Assembly: GCA_032622095.1 (NCBI GenBank)
Contig: CP136066.1
Location: forward strand, 53,474,609 to 53,538,608
Length of the DNA stretch: 64,000 bases
Source of the DNA: Siphonodentalium dalli
Taxonomy: Eukaryota; Mollusca; Scaphopoda; Gadilida; Siphonodentaliidae
Reading direction: 5' to 3'
Shown: positions 1-11,600 of the stretch, piece after piece
Layout: each line of letters opens with the position of its first letter
How positions within the stretch are numbered: the stretch's first letter is position 1
Notes under the pieces: model-generated
The model's input: only the letters and a program-made list of their open reading frames with translations
Told to the model about the DNA's origin: nothing
Databases searched by the model: none
Translations under genes and position numbers: made by a program

Positions 1-1245
1 CCATCTACATTCCAATTTCAACAGCCATGACAAATTTTATGATGATCAGACTAAAGGTACGACCTGTAGCCCATGCTAAAGGATTTAGTCATACAAAGAG
101 TAAAATCCAAGATGGCTGCTGGCGGCCATGTTTTTTGGCCGAATGACCCCAAAATGACTCGTTCCCATCTACATGTCATTATTAATATTCATGACAAATT
201 TTGTGATGATCAGACAAAAAGTAGGACCTGTAGGCCGTGCTAAAGGATTTAGTCATGCAAAGAGTAAAATCCAAGATGGCTGCTGACGACCATGTTTTTT
301 GGCCGAATGACCCCAAAATTACTCGTTCCCATCTACATGTCATTGTTAATATCCATGACAAATTTTATGATGATCAGACTAAAGGTACGACCTACAGCCC
401 GTGCTAAAGAATTTAGTGATACAAAGAGTAAAATCCAAGATAACTGCTGGCGGCCATGTTTTTTGGCCAAATGACCCCAAAATTACTCGTTCCCATCTAC
501 ATGTCAATATTATCATCCATGACAAATTTCATGATGATCAGACGAACACTCCGGCTTGTAGCCCGTGCTAATGGATTGAATTTTGAAATTCAAGATGGCC
601 ACTGGCGGCCATGTTTTTTTGCCGAATGACCCCAAAATGACTCGTTCCCATCTACATGTCAATGTCAACGCCCATGACATTTCATAATGATCCGACCAAA
701 GGTACGACCTGTGCCAAAGGATTTAGTCATGCAAAGAGTAAAATCCAAGATGGCTTCCCGCGGCCATGTTTTATGGCCGAACGACCCCAAAATGACTCGT
801 TCCCATCTATATGTCATTGTTAACATCCATGATAAATTTCATAATGATTCGATCAAAGGTAGGACCTGTAGCCCGTGCCAAACAATTTAGTCATGCAAAG
901 AGTAAATTCCAAAATAACTGCTGGCGGCCATGTTTTTTGGCAGAACGACTCCAAAATGACTCGTTCCCATCTACATGTCAATATTAACATCCATGACAAA
1001 TTTCATGATGATCAGACGAACGGTAGGACCTGTAGCCCGTGCTAATGGATTGAATTTTGAAATCCAAGATGGCCACTGGCGGCCATGTTTTTATGCCGTA
1101 TGACCCCAAAATGACTCGTTCCCATCTACATGTCAATGTCAAGAGCTATGACAAATTCACGCACACACACACACACACGGACGACGGATACCAAGCCATG
1201 GCAATAGCTCAAACTTTACAAAGTAAAGTTGAGCTAAAAAGAGGG
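1..1245 (+). repeat. Right end of a ~160-bp-unit composite repeat
   Basis: About seven tandem units of 150-165 bp, marked by CCAAGATGGC, GGCGGCCATGTTTTTTGG, ACTCGTTCCCATCTACATGT and CATGATGATCAGAC. These are followed by a CA microsatellite (about 1158-1180) and the tail GGCAATAGCTCAAAC...AAAGTTGAGCTAA. The tail is a palindrome centred on ACAAAG. The same family forms the 36-45 kb array. Two unit types alternate irregularly (TAAAGGTACGACC and GAACAGTACGACC types). Confidence 0.88.
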
Positions 1246-2378
1246 TATAAAAAGCCCGGTGAAAATCAAAGTGCGATGGACTGTTCTGCTTTGGCTATGG
1301 TTGTTACTTTTATTTCCTTTATGTTTTTACTCTCCTTGAAATTCGGAAACATTAAGCTAACATTCTATATAATTATAATCACATAAATCCGCTAATCCAA
1401 TTGTAATAACTATATGTCGCTGACACCATGAAGCTCGCTAGCTATTGCTTACTATAGTGAGACGATAACTGTTGAATATCTATTGTATTCAAACCGTTTA
1501 TGATGTGAAGCCAGGTGGCTATTAGACGGGATGCAATTTATGACACATTACGTAACTATTCAGTTAAGAACTGCTTGCCTGTACTTCCAATTAAGAAATA
1601 ATGCATTTAGGTATTTTATCTTACAGACTGCCAAAAAATTACATAACCAGTGTACAGATTAAGCATTTTGACGATTAGGCTAGTTAAATTAGCTTTAAGG
1701 GCTCCTTGCTTTCCGTCCTCAACTGGGGTAAAAAAAAGTTTAGACAAAAGTTTAGCCAAATGAAATTTATATTAGCCAAATTCGAAAAAGATTGGCCATT
1801 GACCAATATGGCCACCGGCAGCACGAACACTGTTTGCAGGCTTGCTCATTGACTGGTCCTCGGACTATAAATCTTGCCATCACTCTTTGGATGTCATTGT
1901 TATAGACCGGTATGGACCAGTGCCATTTTGGACCAGGAATTCTGACCGGGACTAAAATAGAACAGTGCAAGCTGATTGGCTGAAGTGATTTGTGTGTCCA
2001 AAGACCAAAGTTTGACTAGATTCTGCCGAGAATAAATTAATAAATTATTATGGCGGGAATAAATTATCAAAACATATTATTTTATTTTTTGTATTTCTGA
2101 TTGTGAATAGATATTTTAAATATGTAAACTATTTTCACACACACAAGGCAATTAACTTATTGTGTTTAAATGGGTCTTATTTTCTCTCGTTATATTGGAT
2201 CGATGATGCAAATGACATCATCTACTTAAAGATGGCGATGGTCCATACTAGTCTCTTCTGGGAGGGCATGTTACAGATAAATAGCATCATAGTGTTACAC
2301 ATACGAGCCAGAGATGAGTCTAGTTTGCTCACAAACGGTTTTATTTATATACCGCTTGTTAAATCATGCTACACATAC
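1246..2378. other. SPRTN intron 5 sequence, nothing recognised
   Basis: AT-rich, with no conserved ORF on either strand. I looked for a UBZ4-like CxxC...HxxxC exon of SPRTN on the minus strand and found none. Short ORFs of 67-109 codons here have no family resemblance. Confidence 0.5.
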
Positions 2379-2634
2379 TTTTATTCTTGTTTTCATCTTT
2401 TTCTTTTTCCATTTTCTTTTTCTTGACACCATATCCTTCTGGTTCTTTGACCTTTGTATAGACTCCACCACAGCTGGACTGATGGTCGCCCCACCATGGG
2501 TCTCGTGCAGCTGGAGCCCTGTTCATTGATCTTTTAACGTAGCCGAAGTAAGGGGGACGACTGCGACATGGACCGCTACACCTCCACCAATGTTGCCGAT
2601 AGTTATCAACTTCATCATGGAAGTTATGGTATAT
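2379..2634 (-). CDS. SPRTN: SPRTN exon 5, zinc-binding subdomain
   Basis: 256 bp after acceptor TTACAG, phase 0: IYHNFHDEVDNYRQHWWRC, then SGPCRSRPPYFGYVKR, then WWGDHQSSCGG and VYTKVKEPEGYG, ending in a Lys/Glu-rich tail. Cys187, Cys191 and Cys223 plus nearby His residues match the zinc-binding subdomain that couples the protease to single-stranded DNA. I end it at a donor GTATGT after AATAAAA. Without splicing the frame runs only six more codons to a stop, which would remove the expected C-terminal PIP and UBZ regions. Confidence 0.9.
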
Positions 2635-5600
2635 CTGTAAACCCATAATATTAATAACTGGTTACATGCACATGACTAATATCAAGCTTCATACATGGCG
2701 ATAGGGAGGTGGTGGGTGTCTCACCACTCAGACCCCACCCCAGTTTGGCCAAAATTTTCAACAGTTGGAAATTTCATGCGTGACACAATTAATATTAGTT
2801 AGAAATTGCAGACCAAAGTTAGGTTGAATTTGTTGTAATAGTTTGATATTCCAACCAGAAATTAGTGAGACAAATGTTGTTTTTAGATAAAAAAAAAATT
2901 GATTCTTTTCCCACTTTTGGTAACATTTTTGACTATAATGGGAATCAAATGGAAACTTCCAACAACCAAAGGGGGAGTTAGGTTAGAAATCTCCAACAGT
3001 TGGAAAGTTTGAGACTTCCAACTCAAGGGGGAGGAGTGCAAAAAGAAATTCTAAGGTAGACATCACCCCCATGCCCGCCCGTATTTCTTCTGAAGACTGA
3101 CATTCCTTTGATCAAACAGTCAGTTGCAACTGAGATCTAATCCTCAGCTTTTGCATTGAATACTTCCATAAACAGCCCCATATAAATCACTGTTTGTTAA
3201 ATATAAATTTATTTTAATCAAAAATCGCTGCTGGTAAAACAAATAAATGAAAAATGAGACCAAATATAATATTTTGAGTAGGTAGCAAAAAAAATGTGTC
3301 AGGAGAAAAGAATCTTTTAATTGTAACAAAACAAGAGAGAAGTGCGGGAGTCACACCAAAAGTTGGCAGCACTCGGAATCCCCAGCCGGTCACCCATCCA
3401 AGGCTTAACGGAGCTCGACGTTGCTTAAATTCAGTGAATGCACAAAGCGTCTAACGACTGTGACCAAGAGATCTAGATCTCTCGTACAGAGAAGTCATCT
3501 GCCTTCAATGTTTACACCGCGACCGCTACATAATTATGGCCTAATTCAAACCACCCTGTAACTATTTGTTACAAGAAAACCATAATCAGAAATGGTAACA
3601 CCCTCAAGATAATATTATTATATAGGCATATAATTATATAATATAAAATATATTGATTTCATTAATGCACCACTTCAGAATTCCATTAACCCTTTGAGTG
3701 CCAGGGGCCGATATTATCGGCCCTAAACCTACACAATAAGTCTGTTAAAGAATATAATAAAATATATTAAAATTGTAAAAAATTGTAAAAAAAAAAAAAA
3801 AAAACCACCACCACCCGGGACACAGCGCATAATATAACAGCTAACATCGCTGATGAAGTTTGTCTCAGTAGGAAAGTAGACTAAATGTCGTATTGCGAAG
3901 TATTGAGGGCGTATTTAATCCGATTTAGTCCAATTTTAGTCCAACCTTTGGTTCCGGGTGGTGGTTCCGCCAATAAAAAGGGGTTTTGACCAAATTCCAA
4001 GCTCCTGTGGGCCAATGCATTCTCTTATATATGCGAGGCGACCTATGGTCGACTCGCATATATAAGAGAATGCATTGGCACAGGGTATATGGGTTGATAC
4101 AAAAATCGGACCTGGCACTCAAAGGGTTAAAACAACTAATCCTTCAAATTATCACAACAACTACGGCTTATCACTGAATGTTCTCATTCATCATACCAGA
4201 AAGCCTCTCAATGCAGACAAAAAATTGGACTAAATCGGATTAAATACGCCCTCAATACTTCGCAATACGACATTTAGTCTACTTTCCTACTGAGACAAAC
4301 TTCATCAGCGATGTTAGCTGTTATATTATGCGCTGTGTTCCCGAAATAAAATCTTCAAGAGTGGCCCAGCCATTGTTCACAACTAAAAGCAATTAACGCA
4401 GTCATAAAAGTTATATACTGCAACAATGAGCAATTAGCGAAGATACATCCACAAATACATACATGCTGCAAAAGGTCTAACCGGTACACAATACATGTAT
4501 AGTGAGTATGTTATTAATATAGTTACCCCATACCTCTTATATATATTTTTTTTTCTATAAATTGTATTCGTCAAAAATAACACAAGTAAAGAATATAAGA
4601 ACAGAAAACAGTTCATAATAATACAGTGCAAATACAATACATTTATTATATATGTTATATATGTTATAAATCAGAACCAGGTCAGATACCAAGTTTGTCA
4701 CGCTGAAAAGTTTCATTCGAGATCATTGAATAAAGATCCGAAAGCAAAAGTACGACTCCCCCCCCATTACAACATTTCCACCATGTATGTTGGTGTGGGT
4801 GCAGACCCCCTCCCCGTGCAGTATGCTGTCTGATCTGGCGCGGACATTAATGGCTGTCCATGTAGGCCTACATGCCTCAATCGGCATGTGTGTGTGCATC
4901 ACGTGGCACACGTGTTAAAGACCGCTACGGAATGGTGTCACCACTGGGGTTATTCGAGCTACCTAAGCTTCAGAAAATTGAAGGCGTCGGAATAATATGT
5001 ATCTAGTAGAAGATATGCAACATCAGACATTGTTGAATAATAATCGTTTCTTATCAAAGTTGTTTCCGTTACCTGTTTATGGTCGTTCCCCTATTTTGAT
5101 TTGTCGTATATTTCGTGTAAAACAGTTTGTTGTATGATTACCTAAATTAAATTACAGCCTCTGCAAATGATACCTGATGTCTTGATTATATTACTAATCT
5201 TGGAAATATCCACAGAAAAACATTGGATGTCACCTTTTGTGTTATATTGTGGGAATAGGACATTAATCTTCGTTCTACTACAATTTCCTATAATAACTCG
5301 CATCGTGTGAAACCAGAAATGTGTTGTTCCGCAAAATATCCCCATATATACTGTCATCTTGCCAAAACAGCGATAATATATACATCCGGAGGGCGTAACA
5401 ATAACAATCAGCACCTAATTAACGAACCGGTGGCTGACTCGGCTGTCTCCGACTACAACTCTTATTGGGCTGTGGAACGAAAAATGTTGATAAAAGTTTA
5501 AATATAAGACTTACAAATTATCTTTTTTCATTTTTTCTATGTGTAATTGGCATAGCCTATCACAAACCAAAAATCAACGTTATTGACATAATGTAAACGA

Positions 5601-8600
5601 CAATAAACAAAATTGAAACTCCCAACTACACGTTTTACCAGATTTGGCCTCAGGGTCGCACTACAACTTTTAATGTGTCCCAAAAATCCCCCATTTCTAT
5701 AAATAAAACCTCCATGCGCCCATTGAATACCAAGAAACAGTAGCTGAGTATACACCCGGAGGGCGTAATAATACGTATGTACTTTACATTTAGGATTTCA
5801 GAGCATTGATCTAATACCATTGACCTGGATACTCCAGACCAATATTAAGTAACTTACATGTATAGTCATGTAACGTTATCATTATGCATTAATTACCTCA
5901 CATGGTCTGATAATCATGTCCTTTACCTATGTAATTAGTCCATGTGTTGTCATTATCTGTAATAGTTTAACATTATTCAATGTTCATCTGGTTACCATCA
6001 AGCCTGCAAATAGTGGGTCTGTCATTTGCAGAATGAGGTCCCCAGAGGGTGAATTTAGTGATGATCACCAAATTCACCCTCTGGGGACCTCATTCTGCTT
6101 AGGCTTCAACTGCTATGGGAGACCTAGGATCAGATTGAAGTTCTCCAGTTGAAGTTGATGTTCACCCATTGGTCACCTCAATTATGCATTTTATCTTCTG
6201 CAAATTAGGGGATATAGAAACTCAACAGAAGGGGAAAAGTTACTAAAACGATGTTAATTTGAGACTATATATACTTCCCAGAATATGAGGTAGAGCCCGA
6301 AGCCGCCATCGCACGCCGCCGCCAGCCATATTGGCCACAAGCCACAGCCAGCCATATTATCTCTAACGCCAGCCACATCTAAAAAACTCCGCCGCCGGAA
6401 TTGTAAAATGGCTGAGCCGTGTGCGTGGGCTTATATGTCAAGCACAACTGTACTGTGAATCGCAAAGAACTAAACCGCATTGCCTAATATTGGCATACTC
6501 GCATGGACACGGAATGGTTGTTATATTATCAGAACACCGGGCCCCTTAATGTGGAATGGACTATCCCAATGCATGTTTTCATATAACTGAATAGGCGCAT
6601 CCATTCGGTATTGAAAGGGTTAAAATATAAATTGTTTATATCGACAACACCCAGTCTCAGACATCGCTGGCATTTATCAATATATACACATTTATAAGAA
6701 TATATAGAAAATAGTTGGAAATATTATATATCATTAATATCGTGTTCATCATTCAATGATGCATGCATATATCGCAAGATGGGAGTGATGCTAGCAGTCT
6801 GAAGTCGACATAAGTCCCAATGTAACTTATAGCGATTAGATGGGAAACTACATACATGTAGTATATCCATGCCAGTCCTTCGTGAATTTTCGCCATAATG
6901 GAAAAGCCCAACATCAAAAGATTACGTGTGGTCCGGAATTCTACGGGTTCACCACAAACGCTAAAAAAAACGGCGTCTATAACCGGGGATTAGGAACATT
7001 TCGGAAGCGAAAATACGCTGAATGATAACATCTCAGCCGGCTGAGCCGCCATATTTCGTCAGCCACGAACGTCGTGACTGAGCCGGCTTAGCTAGCTAAC
7101 CAGCCACGAATTTCGGTTGAGCCAGCCGTGAACACTATTTGTCGTGGCTTCGGGGTCTAATATGAGGCCTAAGCAGAATGAGGTCCCCAGAATGTAAATA
7201 TGGTGATGCTAGCCCACTGTGCACTAGTGAGCAGGATAGCATCACTTAATTCACCATCTGGGGACCACATTCTAAAAATGACAGACAAACTGTTTGCAGG
7301 CTTGCCCATTTATCAGTTACTGTAAAATGCTTTAATTTGGTTTTGCTATCAATTTTCGTGGTTTAGCTAATTGGGACATTTTCATGGGTTCCTAAATTTG
7401 TGAGTGCTCCACTAATACCAAGACTGTGAAACAGCAGTGCAGTGGGCCCTCAGCAATTGTGCATCCACACTGCAGGCATAATTAATTAACACATGGCATG
7501 GGGGATATTGTTGAAAAGGCTAACAACCGGATTTTATTACATAAGCCAAAATAAGATAGGTGAATGTACTTGTTTATCAAGACAATCAGTGAGGACAGGA
7601 TGTGGCTTAGAATCTAGGTTGGGGAGGGGGTATGTGTGAAATTTCCAACTGCACTCCCTCCCCCTTGAACCAGACCAAAATTAACTCACAGGTTTGCATA
7701 ATTCCATTTCCACCCCAGCAAACACCCCCCTTGGGCTTTGGTTTTTTCGCAACTGGTACATCACATGCCTAGATGGTAGCTAGGTCATTCTCAATTAATC
7801 AGTGATCATTTACCAACAAACCAAAATAACTGTGACATGACATACAACACAGTTATACAGAACTCTGACATACGTCCCATATGTTCCTCTGAGAACAACC
7901 ATGATCAGTACATACTTTATACTAATTAATAATTCTCAGGGTTTTTGACAACTATAAACAAGCCTGAGTTTAGTGTGCCTGTCATTTGCAGAATGAGGTA
8001 CCCAGAGGGTGAATTTAGTGATGCTATCCCACACAGCAGGCTAGCATCACCAAATTCACCATCTTGGGACCTCATTTCGGCATGGCCTCATCTGCTATGG
8101 GAGACATCGGCTCTGATTGAATGGTGAATATTGTGATGCAGTTTGTTCACCCATTAGAATTATGCAATGTGTCATCTGCAAATTTGGAGATATAGAGAAA
8201 ACAACTAAATAAATAAAATAGAATCTATGTGAAGAAGTTTAGAAATTTGATAATAAAGAAACTTTCCTGAGAAGATGGGGCCTAAGCAGAATGAGGTCCT
8301 CAGAGGGTGAATTTAGTTATGCTAGCCCGCTGTGTGGGATAGGGTCACTAAATTCACCCTCTGGGGACCTCATTCTGCAAATGACAGGTACCTTATTCTC
8401 AGGCCTGACAATAAGCATGTTGTTCCATTGATTTGGAATGAGTTTAAATTTAATTAATTCAGATAATTCAGAAAACTTTTCAATGATGTACAAGGTCAGT
8501 AAAGGTGGCTATTATAGATTGAACTTACTCATTTCAAGTCATCCTATAAACAAGCCTTGAAATAGTGTGTCTGTCATTTGCAGAATGAGGTCCCCAGATG

Positions 8601-11600
8601 GTGAATTTAGTGATGATACCCCGCACAGCGGGCTAGCATCACCAAATTCACCCTCTGAGAACCTCATTCTGCTGAGGTGTAAGCAGAATGAGGTCCCCAG
8701 AGGGTGAATTTGGTGATGCTAGCCCGCTATGCGGGGTATCATCACTAAATTCACCCTCTGGGGACCCCATTCTGCAAATGACAGACACACTATTTCAAGG
8801 CTTGCCTATAAACAGTAAAGGGCAAATATTTTGTAAACAGTTGAACGGGCACGTGTGGAGACTACAGGTGAGTTTGTTTTGAGAGGAATTTTGTTATTAT
8901 CCCTTTCATGACGGAAGCAGCACTGGTGCAGTGTTAAAGATCCTTATATATGCGAGTCTCCCATAGGGAGCCTCGCATATATTAGAGAATGCACTGGCAT
9001 ACAAGGTAAAGGTAAATATTGTTATGCCAATGCATTCTCTTATATTAGTGCCTGTCTTTTCATTAAGGAGATTCATGCCCTATAACTCACCGATATATTA
9101 ATGCCTGTCTTTTCATTAAGGAGATTCATGCCCTATAACTCACCGATATATTAATGCCTGTCTTTTCGTTAAGGAGATTCATCCCCTATAACTCACCGAT
9201 ATATTAGTGCCTGTCTTTTCATTAAGGAGATTCATGCCCTATAACTCACCGATATATTAATGCCTGTCTTTTCATTAAGGAGATTCATGCCCTATAGCTC
9301 ACCAATATATTAATGCCTGTCTTTTCATTAAGGAGATTCATGCCCTATAACTCACCGATATATTAGTGCCTGTCTTTTCATTAAGGAGATTCATGCCCTA
9401 TAACTCACCTTTATATTAGTGCCTGTCTTTTCGTTGAGGCAATTCATGCCCTATAACTCACCTTTATATTAATGCCTGTCTTTTCATTAAGGAGATTCAT
9501 GCCCTATAACTCACCTTTATATTAGTGCCTGTCTTTTCGTTGAGGCAATTCATGCCCTATAACTCACCGATATATTAATGCCTGTCTTTTTATTAAGGAG
9601 ATTCATGCCCTATAGCTCACCAATATATTAATGCCTGTCTTTTCATTAAGGAGATTCATGCCCTATAACTCACCGATATATTAATGCCTGTCTTTTCGTT
9701 AAGGAGATTCATGCCCTATAACTCACCGATATATTAATGCCTGTCTTTTCGTTGAGGCAATTCATGCCCTATAACTCACCGATATATTAATGCCTGTCTT
9801 TTCATTAAGGAGATTCATGCCCTATAGCTCACCAATATATTAATGCCTGTCTTTTCATTAAGGAGATTCATGCCCTATAACTCACCGATATATTAATGCC
9901 TGTCTTTTCGTTAAGGAGATTCATGCCCTATAACTCACCGATATATTAATGCCTGTCTTTTCATTAAGGAGATTCATGCCCTATAACTCACCGATATATT
10001 AGTGCCTGTCTTTTCATTAAGGAGATTCATGCCCTATAACTCACCGATATATTAATGCCTGTCTTTTCGTTGAGGTGATTCATGCCCTATAACTCACCAA
10101 TATATTAGTGCCTGTCTTTTCATTAAGGAGATTCATGCCCTATAACTCACCTTTATATTAGTGCCTGTCTTTTCGTTGAGGCAATTCATGCCCTATAACT
10201 CACCTTTATATTAATGCCTGTCTTTTCATTAAGGAGATTCATGCCCTATAACTCACCTTTATATTAGTGCCTGTCTTTTCGTTGAGGCAATTCATGCCCT
10301 ATAACTCACCGATATATTAATGCCTGTCTTTTCATTAAGGAGATTCATGCCCTATAGCTCACCAATATATTAATGCCTGTCTTTTCATTAAGGAGATTCA
10401 TGCCCTATAACTCACCGATATATTAATGCCTGTCTTTTCATTAAGGAGATTCATGCCCTATAACTCACCTTTATATTAGTGCCTGTCTTTTCGTTGAGGC
10501 AATTCATGCCCTATAACTCACCTTTATATTAATGCCTGTCTTTTCATTAAGGAGATTCATGCCCTATAACTCACCTTTATATTAGTGCCTGTCTTTTCGT
10601 TGAGGCAATTCATGCCCTATAACTCACCGATATATTAATGCCTGTCTTTTCATTAAGGAGATTCATGCCCTATAGCTCACCAATATATTAATGCCTGTCT
10701 TTTCATTAAGGAGATTCATGCCCTATAACTCACCGATATATTAGTGCCTGTCTTTTCATTAAGGAGATTCATGCCCTATAACTCACCGATATATTAATGC
10801 CTGTCTTTTCGTTGAGGCAATTCATGCCCTATAACTCACCGATATATTAATGCCTGTCTTTTCATTAAGGAGATTCATGCCCTATAGCTCACCAATATAT
10901 TAATGCCTGTCTTTTCATTAAGGAGATTCATGCCCTATAACTCACCGATATATTAATGCCTGTCTTTTCGTTAAGGAGATTCATGCCCTATAACTCACCG
11001 ATAAATTAATGCCTGTCTTTTCATTAACCCTTTGAACCCTGGCGCCCCACAGTGATCGACACCCTGACCCGGGGCCCCCAGTGGTATGTCCGCTTAAATT
11101 AGACAGTGTCTAGTAGCATGGTGTTGATTATGTTCAAATTGCGACACCGGTCTGAAACTTTACAGGTTTGTCCCCCATGGATCAGCGATCATTATAAGAT
11201 GGCGAGACTTTGCCTCGCGGCAACTCCTTGGTAACGGTTGCTAGGCAACTACCCGGAATTGACTGGAAAATGTAAATATAGCTTATAGCGTCGTAATTCA
11301 ACCTCAGTGATTGCGTTTTTTGATGCAGGTACTACCCTAGCGTGAAATTTGAGATATACCCGACCAGAATAGTGAACCAAATATCCCATTTAAGGGTAGC
11401 AACGGTTGCTAAGCAAATACCACAACTGATCGAATGACATAATTGCACTAACCATTCAGTGGTATGTTTTGCCTTAATTTAGACAGTGTCGAGTCGCATG
11501 GTGTTGGTTATGTTGAAAGGGGACACCTACCTGAAACTGTGCAGGCATGATATATGCATGCACGGACCATTGATCATTGTAAGATCGGGAGACTTTGCCA

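Noticed and set aside
2359-2378. SPRTN ending at the stop just after exon 5
   Set aside because: A good GTATGT donor lies before it, and the family continues with PIP and UBZ regions, so splicing to exons outside the window is more likely; not proven.
3141-3335. Minus-strand 61-codon hydrophobic ORF
   Set aside because: AT-rich Phe/Leu/Tyr string typical of chance translation; no motif.
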